From assembly GCF_037975245.1 (NCBI RefSeq), contig NC_092581.1:16247303-16311302 (forward strand): a DNA stretch of 64,000 nucleotides, written 5' to 3'. This DNA comes from Apostichopus japonicus. Lineage: Eukaryota > Echinodermata > Holothuroidea > Aspidochirotida > Stichopodidae. The notes below the pieces were generated by a model. The model was given only the letters and a program-made list of their open reading frames with translations. It was not told the origin of the DNA and did not search any database. Shown in pieces: positions 1-13,900 of the stretch. The translations under genes were made by a program, and so were the position numbers. Every line of letters starts with the position of its first letter. Positions within the stretch are counted from its first letter, which is position 1.

Positions 1-424
1 GAATAGCCATATGTGAAGAAGGACTGCAACATGGTACATGTTGCTTCCAACTATACAGAGGTGGCTTATAATGGAATTTATCCAGGAAGTATCTATAGGT
101 AATTACAAAACTTATTAACGAAGTACAGGTGTATAAGAAAGCATTTGCTAAAATGTACGGAACGGCAGTGGTTGAAAACAAGGTATGGTTTATCACTATG
201 TACCTTGTTTTGAACAAAATTACACCTTTGCAGCTAATTGTTAGGGTCGAAACCAATTTTGGAAGGTGAAGCGAGGGGTGACCCCTGTCTCCCCCCCCCC
301 CCTGGATTCACCTCAGCTACATATCCCCATCCAGTTTGGGCTATATAACTCGCTTTCTTGGGGTTCTTGGTTCAAACTCCACTTCCAGGCTGCAAACGTT
401 TTGTATATTTTTTGTTTCACAATG

Positions 425-1220
425 ATCCAAGATGCTGGCTTCATTCCAAATAATATGATCATATTAACTGGTTATCCTCAATTTAATTTTCCCTTTGATC
501 CCAAATACTGCTTCATTCCAAATAATATGATCCTATTAACTGGTTACTCTCAATTTAATGTTCCCTACTATCCCACATACTGGCTTCATTCAAGATAATA
601 TGATCCTATTAACTGGTTACTCTCAATTTAATGTTCCCTACGATCCCACATACTGGCTTCATTCAAGATAATATGATCCTATTAATTGGTTACCTCAATT
701 AAATGTTCCCCTACGATCCCACATACTGGCTTCATTCAAGAAATTATGATCCTATTAACAAGTTACCCTCAATTTAAAATTCCCTATGATCCCATATACT
801 GGCTTCATTCAAGATAATATGATCCTATTAACAAGTTACCCTCAATTTAAAATTCCCTGATTCCATATACTGGCTTCATTCAAGATAATATGATCCTATT
901 AACAAGTTACCCTCAATTTAAAATTCCCTATGATTCCATATACTGGCTTCATTCAAGATAATATGATCCTATTAACTGGTGACCCTCAATTTAATTTCCC
1001 ACTACTGTCCCACATACTGGCTTCATTCAAGATGATATGCCCAATGAACCTTATACACTGGTTAAATTCAATTGAATATTTTTAACGGCCCCACATGCTG
1101 GCTATATTTAACTTATATGCCCACTAATCATACACACACTGGTAACTCTCAAATTAATATTTGTAGTGGTCCCACATGCTGCATTCCTTCAAGCTGATAG
1201 GCCGACCAATCCTGGGTAAC
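425..1220. repeat. 73-bp satellite, about 9 regular copies plus degenerate ones
   Basis: The phrase CTGGCTTCATTC recurs at 435, 508, 580, 653, 726, 799, 870, 943 and 1017, so the period is 71-74 bp. The units share CATACTGGCTTCATTC, AAGATAATATGATCCTATTA and CCTCAATTTAA. After about 1020 the units decay. Confidence 0.92.
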
Positions 1221-1818
1221 TTTGAAATCCATGTTTCTAACTGATACTCCTCCACATTAGCTCATAAGAGTATCCATACTATAAATGGGTCATCACATTT
1301 TGATGTTTCTCTCCATTGCAATTCAAGAACAATTGATCGGTTACTTCACAATAGGTGAGGCGTTTGCCAGCTGCGTTCTCCGCGACTTAAAAGCTCAACA
1401 AAAGAAGAGTCATATTGTTCCTGCGCACCTGATATAGAAGAATTCACACATAAGCTGAGTCGGAGTACCAAAGACTTCCATTGTTAAATTTGGCGAGCAT
1501 TCTTCTTCCATCAAACAAACTGAATATTTTTTTTCAACAGTCAAGTTCAGATCAAGGTGTTTTGGTCACTGCCCTTCAAGTCAACACATGGATGCAGATT
1601 CTTTGCCTTTGATTACCAATTCAACATGGTAGTTTTTATTAAACCTCACACTATGTGGGTCGCGACCCCAGAACAGGTTCGCAAATTTGTTAAAGGTGGG
1701 TCGCAAGATGGGTACAGAGGAAAGATAAACAACGTCTCTGAAGGAGATAGTAAAACTTCCCGTTTATCATTCGGGGCTTTTTTACCCCAAAGTTTGATAA
1801 ATCTGGGTGCCACTGTTG

Positions 1819-1824
1819 TTTATT
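1819..1824 (-). terminator. Candidate poly(A) signal of the ASK gene
   Basis: AATAAA on the minus strand, 118 nt past the proposed stop. A second AATAAA lies at 1635-1640. Both are consistent with a short 3'UTR if exon 34 is right. Confidence 0.4.
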
Positions 1825-1941
1825 AACTTTCAGTCAATATGCAAACATTTGCAACGAAATCAGTCAATGTGTCGTTTAATGATCAATCAAATGGGGGTAT
1901 CCACTGGGTGATTTTGGTAGTCGCAGCTTGCCGAGGGGAAA

Positions 1942-1981
1942 TCACAACAAGAAAAAAACTTTGTGAAGCTGGGTTCTAGAC
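1942..1981 (-). CDS. MAP3K5: ASK coding exon 34: last exon, probable
   Basis: Residues 1254-1266 and a TGA stop at 1942-1944. It would complete the SAM fold as [13 protein letters not shown] (human GGMLCTLWKAII). The acceptor could be TTCTAG as used here or the CAG seven bases upstream; both keep the frame by phase but differ in the first residues. No strong similarity supports it, so the stop could instead lie in another exon further into 1-1941. Confidence 0.45.
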
Positions 1982-4900
1982 CTAGAACTGGTATCACAAA
2001 TTAAATAATGGCGAAAAAGCAAAAGGTCAGCGAAAAGAAAAGTAAGGAAAGACCACTCATGAAGCCTTAAAAATATTTCCACACGGTACTTTGTTTTTTT
2101 AGGAAAATAAGGTTTGCAACTAATGTTTGAGCAAACAAACACAGAGGGACCCTGGCCACCCTATCCAATCCCCTCCCCGGGCCCCCCTCACTGAATCTCA
2201 CTCTGTTGAATTGCAAACTAACAGAAAAAGCATCTCTAAGATGGAGGTGCATACAGCATCAAAGAAAGTTTTTTTCCTACCTTAATCCGAGATTTTTCAA
2301 CTGTTCTTGTGTGCTGCTTGTAAGGACCTCATGAAGTGTTAAATCTTCTCTGATAATCTGAAATGAAAAATTAAAAAATTTTCTCCTATCAAAGGCTTCC
2401 AAAAAATGGCATTTCAATATCCAAATTTTGTTTATTGCTCTGCAAATTTCATTCTCCCCCATTCCCCTCTCTCTTCCCCAGCCCCCGGCCACCACCTTTA
2501 CTACACAAAATGGCAACCGCTTAGAGTAATTGTCAGGGTTTGTGTCAATCTTGAGTCCTAACCTACACCAGACTATCATTTTAATCTACTAAATGATCAT
2601 GTTTACCAAGTTTCCAGTCCAGCTATTCTACCGAGCCCCAAACGAACCACTTAAAATGTTGCATGTAGAGACATAATTGACAGATAACTAATTTCATGGA
2701 AGAAATTAACGGATACGTAGCCTCTTGATGTGAGAAAGTCCCTGTCAAGTGCCCCACTTTTTTGGAAAGATACTTCCTGCGTTTCCATGACGACTTGAGA
2801 TCAGAACAAACTGTTAGTGATCGTAACGTAGATTTCACACTACGAGAATGTCAAAGTATCGATTTGACTGAAAAAATCCATTTATTACAGCAAACTTTAT
2901 CATCAACTGCCACAATTTCCTTGCAGGTGTACCTAATTTGCATATCAAATTCAGGAGGAGCAATCTCGATTTCTGCAAATGATTAGGGTTGAAATGTCGT
3001 CAGTTATTAAATCCTAAATTTGAACCCCGCCAAAATCTGTCTAAAGTGGTTAAAGTCAACTTTCTCGAGAATTCAGAAATCTCTAGAAATAACTCGCTGA
3101 AATTGAGAGGTGTTAGAGGGGAAAGTTAAGTTGGATAATAGTAGCAAACGGCTTGTTCAAAATTGGGGCGAGAATGGGAATTATTTGTCTTTTCTAGAAT
3201 ATCCGGGGGCAATATTGACGATCGCTAACTGCTTGCTTTGTGCAGATTTCTTGAATTAAAAGACTCTGTAGTATTATAACCTGCCAAGAATAGCTTTAAA
3301 GGTCGGTCTTGAAAGCAACTTTCTCCAGGGTCCTGAAGCTCTGAAATACCCACCGACATTGTGAGGTGTTAAATTAGACAATTACGCATCAAGCTGACAA
3401 AAATTACTTTGGCGATGGAAGCAAAATGTTTGTTCAAGTTTGAGCGTGAAAGGTTGTTACTCGAACGATCTGTAAAGCTTTGTGCGGCTTTTTCAATAAA
3501 ACTAAAACCTTTTGCAGCATTTTGTTTGCGTTGAAGCACTGGTAACCTTAGTAACCTTCTTTTGTTTTCCAACAACCTTCACCTACGAATGACTGGCAAC
3601 AGTGACTATGTCAATCAGGAACAATTTCTGAATTTCAAGTTTTGCAACAAATACTTAAATGAATCCAAGAGATCACGTAAGTCATTATGCTACATTTTGG
3701 AGATGTGCTAGGCTGGCAAGGAATCAGCACTGGAGATTACTTTATCAACCATGCTAAGGTCAAAGGAAAAAGGCCTAATCTTAATATTATGAGGGAGCTC
3801 ATCAAAACCAATAAGCAACTGTGATACCATTGGAAGTTGAAAACTAAATCCTAAAATATAACATTTTCCCTTTGAGATTAAATGCTGGAAGCTTATTGAA
3901 GCAGGTATCAGTAAAAAGCATATATGTTCAACTTCAAGAATCACTAAAAAGTATACATTCAACTTCAAGAAGCATATGTTCAACTTCAAGAATCACTAAG
4001 AAGCTCACACTCGACTCTAAGATTCACAAGGAATCATACCCTCAACTCCAAGAAGATACATTCAACTTCAAGAATCACTTCGAAGCTTACACACCTCAAC
4101 TTCCAGAATAACTATGAAACATACTCTTCAACTTCAGAAACCACTAAGCAGCATACACTCCTCAACTTCAGGAACCAGTAAATAGCATACACTCAACTTC
4201 AGGAACCGCTAAGAAGCATTCACTCCTCAACTTCAGGAACCACAAAAGACGCTCACGCTCAACTTTACGATTCACAAGGAATCATACACTCAACTCTGAG
4301 AAATATACACTTCAAGAATCACTACGAAGCTTACACTCCTCAACTTCCAGAATAACTATGAAACATACTCTTCAACTTCAGAAACCATTAACAAGGATAC
4401 ACTCCTCAACTTCAGGAACCACAAAAGACGCTCACGCTCAACTTTACTATTCACAAGGAATCATACACTCAACTCTGAGAAATATACACTTCAAGAATCA
4501 CTACGAAGCTTACACTCCTCAACTTCCAGAATAACTATGAAACATACTCTTCAACTTCAGAAACCATTAACAAGGATACACTCCTCAACTTCAGGAACCA
4601 CAAAAGACGCTCACGCTCAACTTTACTATTCACAAGGAATCATACACTCAACTCTGAGAAATATACACTTCAAGAATCACTACGAAGCTTACACTCCTCA
4701 ACTTCCAGAATAACTATGAAACATACTCTTCAACTTCAGAAACCACAAAGAAGCATACACTCTTCAACTTCAGGAACCATTAAGAAGCATACACTCCTCA
4801 ACTTCAGAAACCACAAAGAAGCATACACTCCTCAACTTCAGGAACCACTAAGAAGCATACACTCCTCAACTTCAGGAACCACAAAGAAGCATACACTCCT

Positions 4901-7900
4901 CAATTGCAAGAACCACTAAGAAGCATACACTCCTCAACTTCAGAAACCACTAAGAAGCATACACTCCTCAACTTCAGGAACCAGTAAATAACATACACTA
5001 CTCAACTTCAGAATCCACTAAGAAGCATACACTCCTTAACTTCAGGAACCACAAAAGAAGCTCACGCTTAACTTTAAGATTCACAAGGAATCATACAATC
5101 AACTCTAAGAGGCATACACTTCAAGAATCACTACGAAGCTTACACTCCTCAACTTCCAGAATAACTATGAAACATACTCTTCAACTTCAGAAACCATTAA
5201 GAAGGATACACTCCTCAACTTCAGAAACCACTAAGAAGCATACACTCCTTAACTTCAGAAACCACTAAGAAGCATACATTCCTCAACTTCAGGAACCATT
5301 GAGAAGCAAACACTCCTAAACTTCAGGAACCACTAAGAAGCATGCACACCTCAATTTCAGAATCCACTAAGAAGCATACTCCTCAACTGCAAGAACCACT
5401 AAGAAGCATACACTCCTCAACTTCAGGAACCAGTAAATAGCATATACTCCTCAACTGCAAGAACCACTAAGAAGCATACACTCAACTTCAGGAACCACTA
5501 CGAAGCATACGCTCTTCAACTTCAGGAACCAGTAAATAGCACACACTCCTCAACTTCAAGAACCACTAAGAAGCATACACACCTCAACTTCAGGAAACAC
5601 TAAGAAGCATACACTCCTCAACTTCAAGAGTCACCAACACACATACACTCAACTTTATGAATTACAAAGAAACATAGACTGAACTTACACTGAACTTTAA
5701 GAACCACTAAGAAACATACACTCCTCAACTTCAGGAATCACTAAGCAGCAAATACCCAGTTTAAACACAGCAATGGTTTTAATTTTTCATACAAATAAAG
5801 AAACTGGCAAACTGATTGTCAACAAGGACTAAAGCCAGAATCCTTCTTTGATCCTTCTTCTAAAAGATTCTTATCAGAGTGTAGCTATTCAACCCGCAAA
5901 CTTATGGAAAAGAAAGAATGCTTTGAAAAGGTTTACCCTTTGCAAGCTAACCGGGTCGATGCTTAGCTGCCGAAGCCAATCTACCAGCGCACTGTCACCA
6001 GAAGTGGTTGCATCAGACACTGTCATGAAATAGACAAAGAAAATGTCTCATGGAAAATAACATGATCAATGTTATCATGAAACATCTGAATTGAAGAAGA
6101 GAAATAAGATGCAAGTGTTAGCTCCATGGATAACCATTAGTCATAACACCAGGGAGTTAACAGATGGTGAAGCCCCAAGCCCTGGAGTTTCAGGGGCCCA
6201 AGCCCCAAGCCCTGGAGTTTCAGGGGCCCCTAGCCCTGGAGTTTCAGGGGCCCCAAGCCCTGGAGATTCAGGGGCCCCAAGCCCCCCCCCCAAAAATATA
6301 AAGAGAGAGAGAGAACACTGCACATTGCATTAAAAAGTAACAGTTGCTTGCTTTGGGAGCCCCATCTAACCATTGTCCCTAGAGCTCTCAAGGTAATTGT
6401 TATGCCACTGATTACAACCATGGCATTGAAGACCACATATAGAGAGAAATGTTAAATGAATTTTGGCAATGAATAATCATGAGACAATGGGAATATATAT
6501 ATATATATATATATGTGTATATATATATATGTATAAATATATTCATATATATATAAGAAATGAAATATATAAATATAAGAAATGAATAAATATATACACA
6601 TATACAAACATGCATGCATGCACACACACATACATAGAGAAAATGTTAAGAGAGTAAAGAAGTACCATGATATAATGCGATTGAAGGATGGCAGATGAAT
6701 GATATGAGATGGTGTGTATGATTATTAGCAGAGAGATATTATCATATAACAAGCAGATCGATGGTGTTAAGGCCCGGTCACACTACAGCGATATTTTATC
6801 GGAATACGGTCCGATTTTTTCGATTTTAGGCCGAAGAGTGAGGTTTGTGGTAGTGAATGTAATGAATGCAGTGGAATATTCGAATACCTACTCTAAATCT
6901 GAGGGGTTCTGGAACGGACTACATTCTGAAGTGACATCACATCGAAAAACGATAAAAATCGGAAGAGAAATCGGATAGCTATCCGATAAAAGGAAACAGA
7001 GTCAATATCAAATTTAGGAGAGGGCTATTCCACATCGGAATGGCTCAACAGATAGCAAATCAGGTCCTTTATCACTGTGGTTAGAAGACCCAAACGAAAA
7101 ACTGGCTGTTACGATTCCTCTGGGAAAATCGGATAGTATTCCGATAAAAAATCGGTATAGTGAGACCGGGCCTTAACAATGACAAACATGAGTTCCAAAA
7201 CAGAAATAACCAACTTTACACGAATATTAGCGCAGAATTTTATTGCTATGTATATATATGATGAGAGTGTTGTGGTCAAGTGGTTTAAGGCAGTGGACTT
7301 GTGATCTGAGGTTTGCAGGTTCGAGTCCTGGCCAGATCATCACGTTGCGTCCTTGGGCAAGGCACTTTATCTCCACCCAGGTGTATAAATGGGGGGACCT
7401 GTGAGACAACCTGTCAGTTGGGCGCTGTTTAGCTACTGCCATGTGGAGGGATTGTCTCTGTGTTTGACAGGTTATCGTTGATCAGTGTAATATTGTGATG
7501 CTCCTTGAGCACCGTTATCGGTGCATTTGTCTGCGCTTTATAAATCCTCAATAATCTAAAATGAAAAGAAAACTTATCCACATATAAAAACAAAAAAAAA
7601 TCCAGTTTCAGCAGCAGCAGAAAAAAAATACTACTTAGCCAATTTATACAGCATACCTCTGGCGCAGTTTTCGAACTGAATGGAACAATGTAAGAAAGGA
7701 TGTTAACTTAGTTTGCTGATGTAGGGAATTTAAGCTTATTATAACTGCAACATTTTCTGGGGGCATTGTTCTTAGTGTTGAAGCAGACATTCAAACATAG
7801 AATAGATGCAATGGTTATCAGAAGGGAACATTATTCAAAGACCATGTTCTCCCATGTGATAGCTACCTGACATGGACACGTTAGAATGTTAACTGCAACA

Positions 7901-10900
7901 AACATATAGACAGACAGACAGACAGAGAGACAGACAGACAGAAATAAAAAACTTCATGCAGAGAATTACATTTGAATGTAGTGTTACCTTCCAATGTCAT
8001 CTTTAATCGCTTCATATCAAACAAAATACACTAGTATCGCTGTGACAATGTAAATCAAAATAGAGGCTGTTTTTTTTTTCCTCTTTTTTCTGGCAGCCTG
8101 TTACAAAGACGGCTACTTCCTGTTTGCTGAAAAATGCTGCAAGACATTTTTGCATGTGAACTTTTGTGTGGTAAAACATTGTTTCCAGTGTATTAAACTG
8201 ATGACTTCTGCAGCTCAATGAAACGTACCATTTTTAATTTTTACCTCATTGACAAACATTCTCCAATTTTTGCTAAAATCTAAATGTTCTCAACCTCTTT
8301 TCCATCCACAGACCCCTCCCCTTGGAAGATTTTTAAGAAATGTTTACCGACTCACCCCCACCACCCAAACAGGGCCTCAACACAGTCAGGCTTGGGATCT
8401 GGGAAATATCAGTTTTCTTTCAGCATGATGGCTCCTTGAAGTCTGATCTGACTGTTATGATAGTGCATATAAATAACTCAAATTTTGATGGATCTGTCTG
8501 GATTTTAGAGACCCCATTTTTTTCTGTGGACTCCCTTTGCCCTCCAAAATTTGTCAAGGACACCCTGTGGATCCATACACCCCAGTTTGAGAGATATGGA
8601 TCTAAAGCATATGGTAAACAGAAAACGAAAACGTTTAGTGGTTCCAAAGCCCAATCATATTCATAGTGTGGTAAGCCATAAATGTTAATATTCATGAACT
8701 TGTTATCATGTAGCTAAAGTCTATTTAGTGACATAGTATAAAAACAGATGCATGCATGAATATTAATGAGGTCAAATTTTATGAACTCATAAGCATGTAG
8801 CTATATACTTACATTGTACTATCCAAGTACATGTATAAAGCTAATTAGACATACTATTTCAGAGATATCTGATTAAAAATGATATGTTTATGTTCACTGG
8901 TTAATAGTCATGATATGCACACAAATAACAACCTGGTTGATTGTATGAATGTAGTGTGACAAACCTAATATGTCAAGGATGAAAACCACGGAACATTTGG
9001 TTCTTGTCTTGCGTTTAAAAGTTTAAAAGTTGGAGACATCCTGATAATGTGCTTATTATGTACCAACATCACCATACCGGTATGAACAATCTACTCAACA
9101 CAGAGCATCTACCTACCAAGTAAGACGTTGATTCATCTTGTGGTTGTTGAGGTATCATCTTTACAAGCTGATTTTGACTATTTTCCATTCAGCCCCACCC
9201 ACTCATGATTACCAATGAGGTAAAACTTGTTGCAAAGAACATGTACTTATTTTGTAGATACATCACCATACCAAGTATGAACTAAATCAGACATAGGGTT
9301 AAAGAGATATTGACATTTTATGTTAAGCCCTGAACACTCATTAATATTCATGAGATAGGAACCAAAAACACAGGGGCACATTTACTTATCATGGGGCATC
9401 TAGCTACCAAGTATGACATTGATTCAACTTGTGGTTGTTGAGATATCATGTTTACAAGCCTTTGCCATCATTACCAATACAACAACAAAAACAAAGAAAC
9501 CCACATATTTTTAGCATAAACTATCAAGGACTGACAACTGGTGAGATTGTTGTAAATATATATAGGGATATATAGGGATAGCATGAAAGATGGGACATCA
9601 CAGACAATGGAGGAATCAAGATATGAAATTGTGACATGTCAAGCAGTGAGCACACATACCTGCATGATCTTTGATGCCACAGAGAAGGCGAAAAAAAACA
9701 ACAGCGAGATATATAACATTAAACTGAAGAAAGTTATAAGAAAGTAATAACCGCAGCAGGAAGCATACACAACCAATAATTAGAACTGTTGTTCACACAC
9801 AAATACTAAAATGTGTAACAGTAGGCCCTGTACGGTCGCAACCATTTTGTTACACTTCCTGTCCTCTCACCAACAAAGGTGACAGTTAACTGCGTATTCT
9901 TTGTGCCCTTTCTATGTGTAGAGACCGGGCTGGGGAGGGGGTGGGAGGGGAGGGCAGTGTGATATTGGTCAGGCCCCTACCTCCAAGAATAAACATGAAA
10001 TATTGAAAATAATTAGTGTCATACATTCGATGCTATTCTGTTATTCAATATAAATAGTCGCCTCCCCCCTTCTACACTTTAAACTTTAATTGCACATTTA
10101 TAGCAAGCTATATCCTTGTTAACCGACATCCCTGTAACATCTTCTGCTTCCCCCCCCCCCTCCCCCCATACTCAAACCCTCTGTAACTCTTCACTGCACT
10201 AACGCTTACAATGTATCTTAACTGATGTGTTGCTCCGTAATATAAATATTATACGACTTAGCTCATCATATCTGAGGTGAGCACAGTTTGTTGTTGTTTA
10301 CTTATAAGCATATGATAACAATAAGATCATGTCTTCCATCTAGTATTAACAAATACTGTTTCAATTTGTCTTTTTTTCAATTTATTTTCTTAATATTATG
10401 ACCAACCTCAAATCCTTCAATAAATTATGACAGGGAACCGCATGATTTTGTATATCAAGGTACATCTTGTCCAAACATTCACCGGAAATGAAATGAAATA
10501 AGAATAAAAAGTGGAAACTTTGGTATATCTAAATGAAGGTAACTAATGACTCATACTTGCACTGTCCCCGCTCGTGACCCTCTCCAGAGTTCGAGACGGC
10601 AGTCTTCTCATTCTGAGAGAAAATGGAGAGTAGGAAGAACGTTTCAGGGTTGAACCCTTTACTTTTTATGGAATTACAGGGGACACAGTACCCAAGCATG
10701 ATCTTTAGCATATATATGACAGAGGCCTCTGAGAAGAACAACCCACCCAAACAGCTAAGAAACATCTTGTTCCATTTGGGAGATCTTTCCTAGTTTCAAA
10801 ATTTGCATGTGGGAGCTGTCAGTGGGCATATCTGGTGATGTCATCATGCAAGTAGAATCTGAAACATTTTTACTTTCTCATTGTGTTTGCTATCCATATT

Positions 10901-13900
10901 TTCTACGAGGTAGAAATGTTTACAGCATTGACATTGAAACCAATGCCATTATTAGGAATGTTAAATGGTTGTAATATCTGAGGTTTCACATTTGCCAAAA
11001 CCATCTCCATTATAGAAATAAACATTTCACTAAAAACATAAAGAAAACAGAAAAACCATTGAAGCACATGCGGCTGGATGATGTCATATTTAGACTTGAT
11101 TGAGTCTTTAGACTTGATCAAGTCCTTAGCCTTGTGTGTGAAGGGATGTGAAATATGTGATATCTCCCAAATGGAATAACCATTGTTTCTTAGCTGCTTT
11201 TTGTTTTTTTTCTCTTTGGAAGTTGTTAATGACAGTTATCTGTGTCACATGGCTGGGTTTGTGTCTGCTTTAAGATGATGAATGAAAAGTACAAGAAAGA
11301 AAACAACTTTTAGAACAGATAGACGATGCAGACGAATTAATTTCTTAATCTCTAGTATTCCACTTAACGTATCTGTGACATATGTCTGTATTGTTTTGCT
11401 CTGATTTTGATTCAGTCTGCCTTTGAAGAAGTTCCCGATAGGATTGAAACTTTTATACATCTACGTCTCGGGTAACTCTCAACAGGCTCAAAGGACTCAA
11501 AGTTCTCAAAATTACCTGCAAAAGGCCTTTTCTAGATTAGCAGTTTCTTTACACTATTTATTCCATTCTTTGATTTTTCAGGCCTTGCAACTACTATAAG
11601 CCCTTAGTTGTCCCTACCACTTTAACATTAAAAGATCTCAAAATGAAGTTTAACTGGGGGTGATAGCGATCGGGGCAAACATTGAGGAGGTTTGGTAACA
11701 TTTTTCCAACCCCTACAGATATGGTAACTGGGTGTACTTACGACAGTTGATCAACTAGCTCCCTACCGGAGGAGAGCTCCAACGAGAGTAAATCTCTGAG
11801 AAGCCTCTGAACTTCCACTAAATCTGCCATTAATCTAAGAGAGAAATAAAAACATAAAACTACAAGGTAAACCAATCAGAAATGAAACCATCTTTATTCC
11901 TTGAAACATAATCTTAGCATGTAGTCTTCTTTTGTTGTGTATCCCCTCACCCCCCACCCCCCACCTTTTTTTCTCCCTTTTGGTTTCTTTAGGTAGACAA
12001 AATAGAAGGAAATATGAACTCAAAATGATTATAATAATAATAATAATTATAACAATGGTGATTATAACAGGTGCATATCCACCCGGAAGTTGCGAGAAAG
12101 AGTGAAAACAGAGCAAAATATATATAAATATATACATTTATAAGAAAACTGAAACTTCAGGAACTTCCTAAAACATTGATGGGTAAAAATATTCTGTTAT
12201 AGTTACAGGTAAATGAGGTTCAGATATGTTGTTTTTCAATTCCCCCCCCACCCTTTTCCCCACTCCCAGAAAGCTATATCTCAGGGAAAATACAAAAGTC
12301 TTTACTTCACACAAAAGGGCGATTATGTTTTCATTTTTTGATTTATAGTTTTCAGTAATTAAAGACTCCCTTCCTCCTTCTTTATCTGTCATGAAGAAAA
12401 GGAGGCGGGGTTGGAGGGGGGGATGGAGGGATGAGGATAACCAGATCGAAACATTACAAAATGATTCTTACTTGGAATTTTCTTTCTTCAAACTTTTACA
12501 TTCTGCTTGTAAAGCCCTGAGAGCGACCTTGTCAGTATCACCTAGGTCGGGATGAGATTTCGTGGAGCTGAGAGTCGAGACACCAGATGTGTTCCCAGCT
12601 TCATCGTCTAGATGGAAGTGTGACCCGTGAGGTTGGAACATGTGTTGGCGAGGGACAGGGCCGGGAGCAATATTCTCTCCAAGTTCTACGTTGGAGAGGG
12701 GAGCAAAGCAATTACAAATATTGAATTAAAATATACAAATGAAGCATAAAGATACTTTTTGGTATACAAGCCCTTCACATCTTGGCTCTGTTTTAATTCT
12801 ACATTTTGACTCATTTTAATTCTACGTTTTGACTAATTTTAATTCAACTCAGCTCTACCTCCATCTAGTACAATACAGAGTGGTGAAAGGCAAGTTAATG
12901 TAGAAGGGATTGTTGTCTGGTAACTTTATGGACCACTTTAATCATAGCAGAAAATGACAAAACTTAGACAGAAACCTTTATAGGGTTTGCCGATAAAAAA
13001 GACATTCACAGGGTTGCAATCACATTACAGCAGATGTTTTACATATTGAGGTTAAGCTTCATTACAACTTCACGAATCACAACTGATGTACCAAGGAAAT
13101 TTCCAAACCAGATTTTAGCAAACCTAGTGCATATTACTCTAAACAAAATTACACTTACAGAATATTACAGACTTCATCATCCCACTACAGTAGGTGGTTT
13201 TGTGAAATGAAAATAAAATAGGGATGAAATACTGATTGTTTTCAAATCGGAAAACTTTGTCATTCGAACACTTTGCAATCCGATATAAAAACAACAAGTA
13301 GAATGCCAAAAATTAATTCATTTTTTCATAAATTAATAAACTACTTTTATCTTTCATTATTTGAATGAAACATGACTAGTCAAGCTAAGAAACTTCATCG
13401 TGATGGGAAATTAAAATCAAAATGGTACCTGAGATTTATCAAGACATGGAAATGAAAAGGTTGTTTAATATCCACCAAGAACAATGAGTATGTATATATA
13501 CCAGTTATAAACCAAACAAGGGCATACATGGCCATTACTGAATCTTTACCTGGACTGACAATGGCTATAGAAACGTGGACAGCATCCCTGGTCAAATTGT
13601 CCAGCGCAAACATCCAGTGAGGTTTAATGTTATGCATGTGTTTCTTTAACACTTCAGTCACCTGAAAAATCAAAATGAAATGAAAATCAAAAAATCGAAT
13701 GAAAGAATAAAATGAGAGGAGAAAGCCGCAAAAAAAACAGAAAAGGGTAGAAATCTGATATAGATGAAATATGACACCCTGCTTCTCCTCTTATTAGATA
13801 CCACATCCCTACCACAACCCCATCAGTCTCTCATCTGCTAACAAGAACATCTCTCGGACAAATATTAAGCAACATTTGACAAAGCAAAGATTGCTTCCAT

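Larger units (their letters stand above)
1..1941. other. 3' flank of ASK
   Basis: No gene is supported apart from possible ASK 3'UTR near 1640-1941. Contents are the 73-bp satellite and unassigned AT-rich sequence. A stretch near 1655-1710 repeats the phrase GTGGGTCGC, a common feature of degenerate repeats. Confidence 0.5.

Noticed and set aside
1355-1424. Alternative ASK last exon with acceptor ATATCAG
   Set aside because: In the required phase it gives only RCAGTI and a stop, a poorer fit to the SAM end than 1942-1981. Not fully excluded.
3905-5750. CRISPR-like array
   Set aside because: Eukaryotic context, no unique spacers; the units are continuous tandem copies with higher-order structure.
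7272-7345. Possible true tRNA gene (A and B boxes)
   Set aside because: It does not close into a full cloverleaf and is followed by a SINE core; the same unit recurs at 22390-22675.
7227-7442. ORF across the SINE at 7264
   Set aside because: Explained entirely by the SINE; the frame reads the reverse of the tRNA-like head.
10557-10765. Alternative frame of ASK exon 31 reading [12 protein letters not shown]
   Set aside because: It looks like a plausible linker, but its phase cannot join exon 30 (phase 2) or exon 32 (phase 1).
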